Origin: Pseudomonadota bacterium
GTDB lineage: Bacteria; Desulfobacterota; Binatia; Binatales; Binataceae
Direction: 5' to 3'
Assembly (NCBI GenBank): GCA_021324855.1
Contig: JAJPIG010000028.1
Span: forward strand, 1 to 64,000
Length of the DNA: 64,000 nt
A model generated the notes under the pieces. The model ran no database searches, was not told the DNA's origin, and saw nothing but the letters and a program-made list of their open reading frames with translations. Shown piece after piece: positions 63,517 to 64,000 of this stretch (within the stretch, counting starts at the first letter, position 1; every line of letters starts with the position of its first letter). The translations under genes and the position numbers were made by a program.

Positions 63517-63891
63517 TCAGTCCACCGGGTAGATTTCGTGTACGAAGTCGTGCATCTGTTCAAGGTCATTGAATAAGCGAGTCAAAGCGTCGAGCTGGTT
63601 TGAAAGATCAAGTTCGATTTTCTTGGCGAGGATGATCAGGCTCCTCAAATAAGGGAGCTTCGGGTCACTGGGATCGGTCGTCGCGACCCCCTGCTCGAGC
63701 GCCGACACCGCCGCTTCGTAAAAGCGGCACAGGCTTTTCAGGTCGTCCGCGTCGCACATCGAATGGACCGGTCCCGGCGCGGTGGCGCCGTCGCCCAGCT
63801 CCGCGAGTTCGTGTTGCCGCGCGGCTTCGTCGTTGACGCCAAGCAACCGCATCAGCCCAAGTCGCAACGCCGCTATCTCATTACAAGCCAT
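63517..63891 (-). CDS. DUF3209-like protein
   Basis: The 124-residue all-helical protein starts MACNEIAALRLGLMRLLGVNDEAARQHELAEL. From memory this matches DUF3209, small proteins found beside cbi/ferredoxin genes in haloarchaea and some bacteria. It has two cysteines early and in the middle (ACNE, MCDADDLKSLCRF). It lies 2 bp before the FNR-like gene and 12 bp after a ferredoxin-like gene, so the three form a coupled set. Function is unknown. Confidence 0.6.
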   Translation of the reverse strand: MACNEIAALRLGLMRLLGVNDEAARQHELAELGDGATAPGPVHSMCDADDLKSLCRFYEAAVSALEQGVATTDPSDPKLPYLRSLIILAKKIELDLSNQLDALTRLFNDLEQMHDFVHEIYPVD

Positions 63892-63903
63892 TTCATTCCG
63901 CCT

Positions 63904-64000
63904 TCACTGCATGATCGCGTCGATCAGCCGTCCAACCAATCGATCGCCGACCAAGTGACAATCCACCAGTTCATTCGCATCCGCCGGGGTCACGCCCCGG
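63904..64000 (-). CDS. Thioredoxin-like [2Fe-2S] ferredoxin, C-terminal end (5' part outside window)
   Basis: The minus strand at the right edge reads 31 codons to a stop at 63904-63906. The tail VTPADANELVDCHLVGDRLV resembles the C-terminus of thioredoxin-like [2Fe-2S] ferredoxins and NuoE-type subunits, where 'VTPEDVEEIVEEHL..G..V..L' is typical. Its cluster cysteines lie outside the window. It would supply electrons together with the FNR-like protein. Confidence 0.5.
   Translation of the reverse strand, partial: RGVTPADANELVDCHLVGDRLVGRLIDAIMQ

Noticed and set aside
48069..64000. Cobalamin riboswitch for the B12 operon
   Set aside because: Gene junctions within the operon are too tight (mostly overlaps or gaps under 60 bp) to hold the element, and the operon's 5' end lies outside the window.

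Overview
The window comes from a high-GC, Gram-negative-type bacterial chromosome. Support comes from lipoproteins and Sec/Tat-exported proteins, a complete MreBCD-PBP2-RodA elongation operon, a PpiD-like periplasmic foldase, IspH (MEP pathway) and CCA-encoded tRNAs. The gene mix (ETF, amidohydrolases, a CmcJ/NvfI-type oxygenase-like protein, an early-cobalt-insertion B12 pathway, CbtAB) fits an uncultured soil deltaproteobacterium- or Binatota-like lineage. That placement is an inference from gene content only.

Layout. 1-2.8 kb: 3' end of glutamine synthetase with a strong terminator, then an M1 aminopeptidase with a HEAT-repeat tail. 3-11 kb: tRNA-Val(CAC), a DHH phosphoesterase, poly(A) polymerase/CCA-transferase, IlvE, an exported peroxiredoxin, an amidohydrolase, an ammonium transporter and exonuclease III. 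11.3-17.9 kb: small hypotheticals and the mreB-mreC-mreD-mrdA-rodA operon. 18-23.5 kb: PpiD, an esterase, LarC, a DksA-type protein, GalU and tRNA-Ala(CGC). The tRNA-Ala is followed by about 0.5 kb without an intact gene that holds a hairpin and what looks like a fragment of a TrbF/VirB8 conjugation protein.

24-32.5 kb: a CmcJ-like oxidoreductase with etfAB, an IclR regulator, a methyltransferase, a cytochrome b561/molybdoenzyme pair, a VOC protein, an aldo/keto reductase and exported hypotheticals. 32.7-39.6 kb: biotin carboxylase plus BCCP, a cold-shock protein, an ACMSD-type amidohydrolase, moaB, a MoaD-MoaE fusion, IspH and a deoxynucleoside kinase. 39.6-45 kb: a sigma factor/anti-sigma factor pair followed by an RnfD-like membrane protein, a DUF2330 protein and a lipoprotein. 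45-47.6 kb: a P-type ATPase. 47.65-48.05 kb: the frameshifted 3' remnant of a group II intron reverse transcriptase, with a degraded domain V after it.

48.07-64 kb: one uninterrupted minus-strand cobalamin operon that runs off the right edge. It encodes tetrapyrrole methylation and ring contraction (CobA, CbiL, CbiH, CbiF, CbiG, CbiD, CbiET, CbiC), amidation and adenosylation (CbiA, CobO, CbiP), aminopropanol attachment (CbiB, threonine-phosphate decarboxylase) and cobalt uptake (CbtAB). CbiD and CbiG mark the early-cobalt-insertion ('anaerobic') route. No precorrin-6A reductase (CbiJ/CobK) and no chelatase are seen in the window. An FNR-type flavoprotein, a DUF3209-like protein and a ferredoxin-like C-terminus sit at the promoter-proximal end, and an unrecognised 138-residue protein lies between the CbiF and CbiH genes.

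Several genes that lack a Shine-Dalgarno sequence have a -10-like hexamer placed so that the predicted transcription start falls 0-6 nt from the start codon. This suggests that leaderless transcripts are common in this organism.
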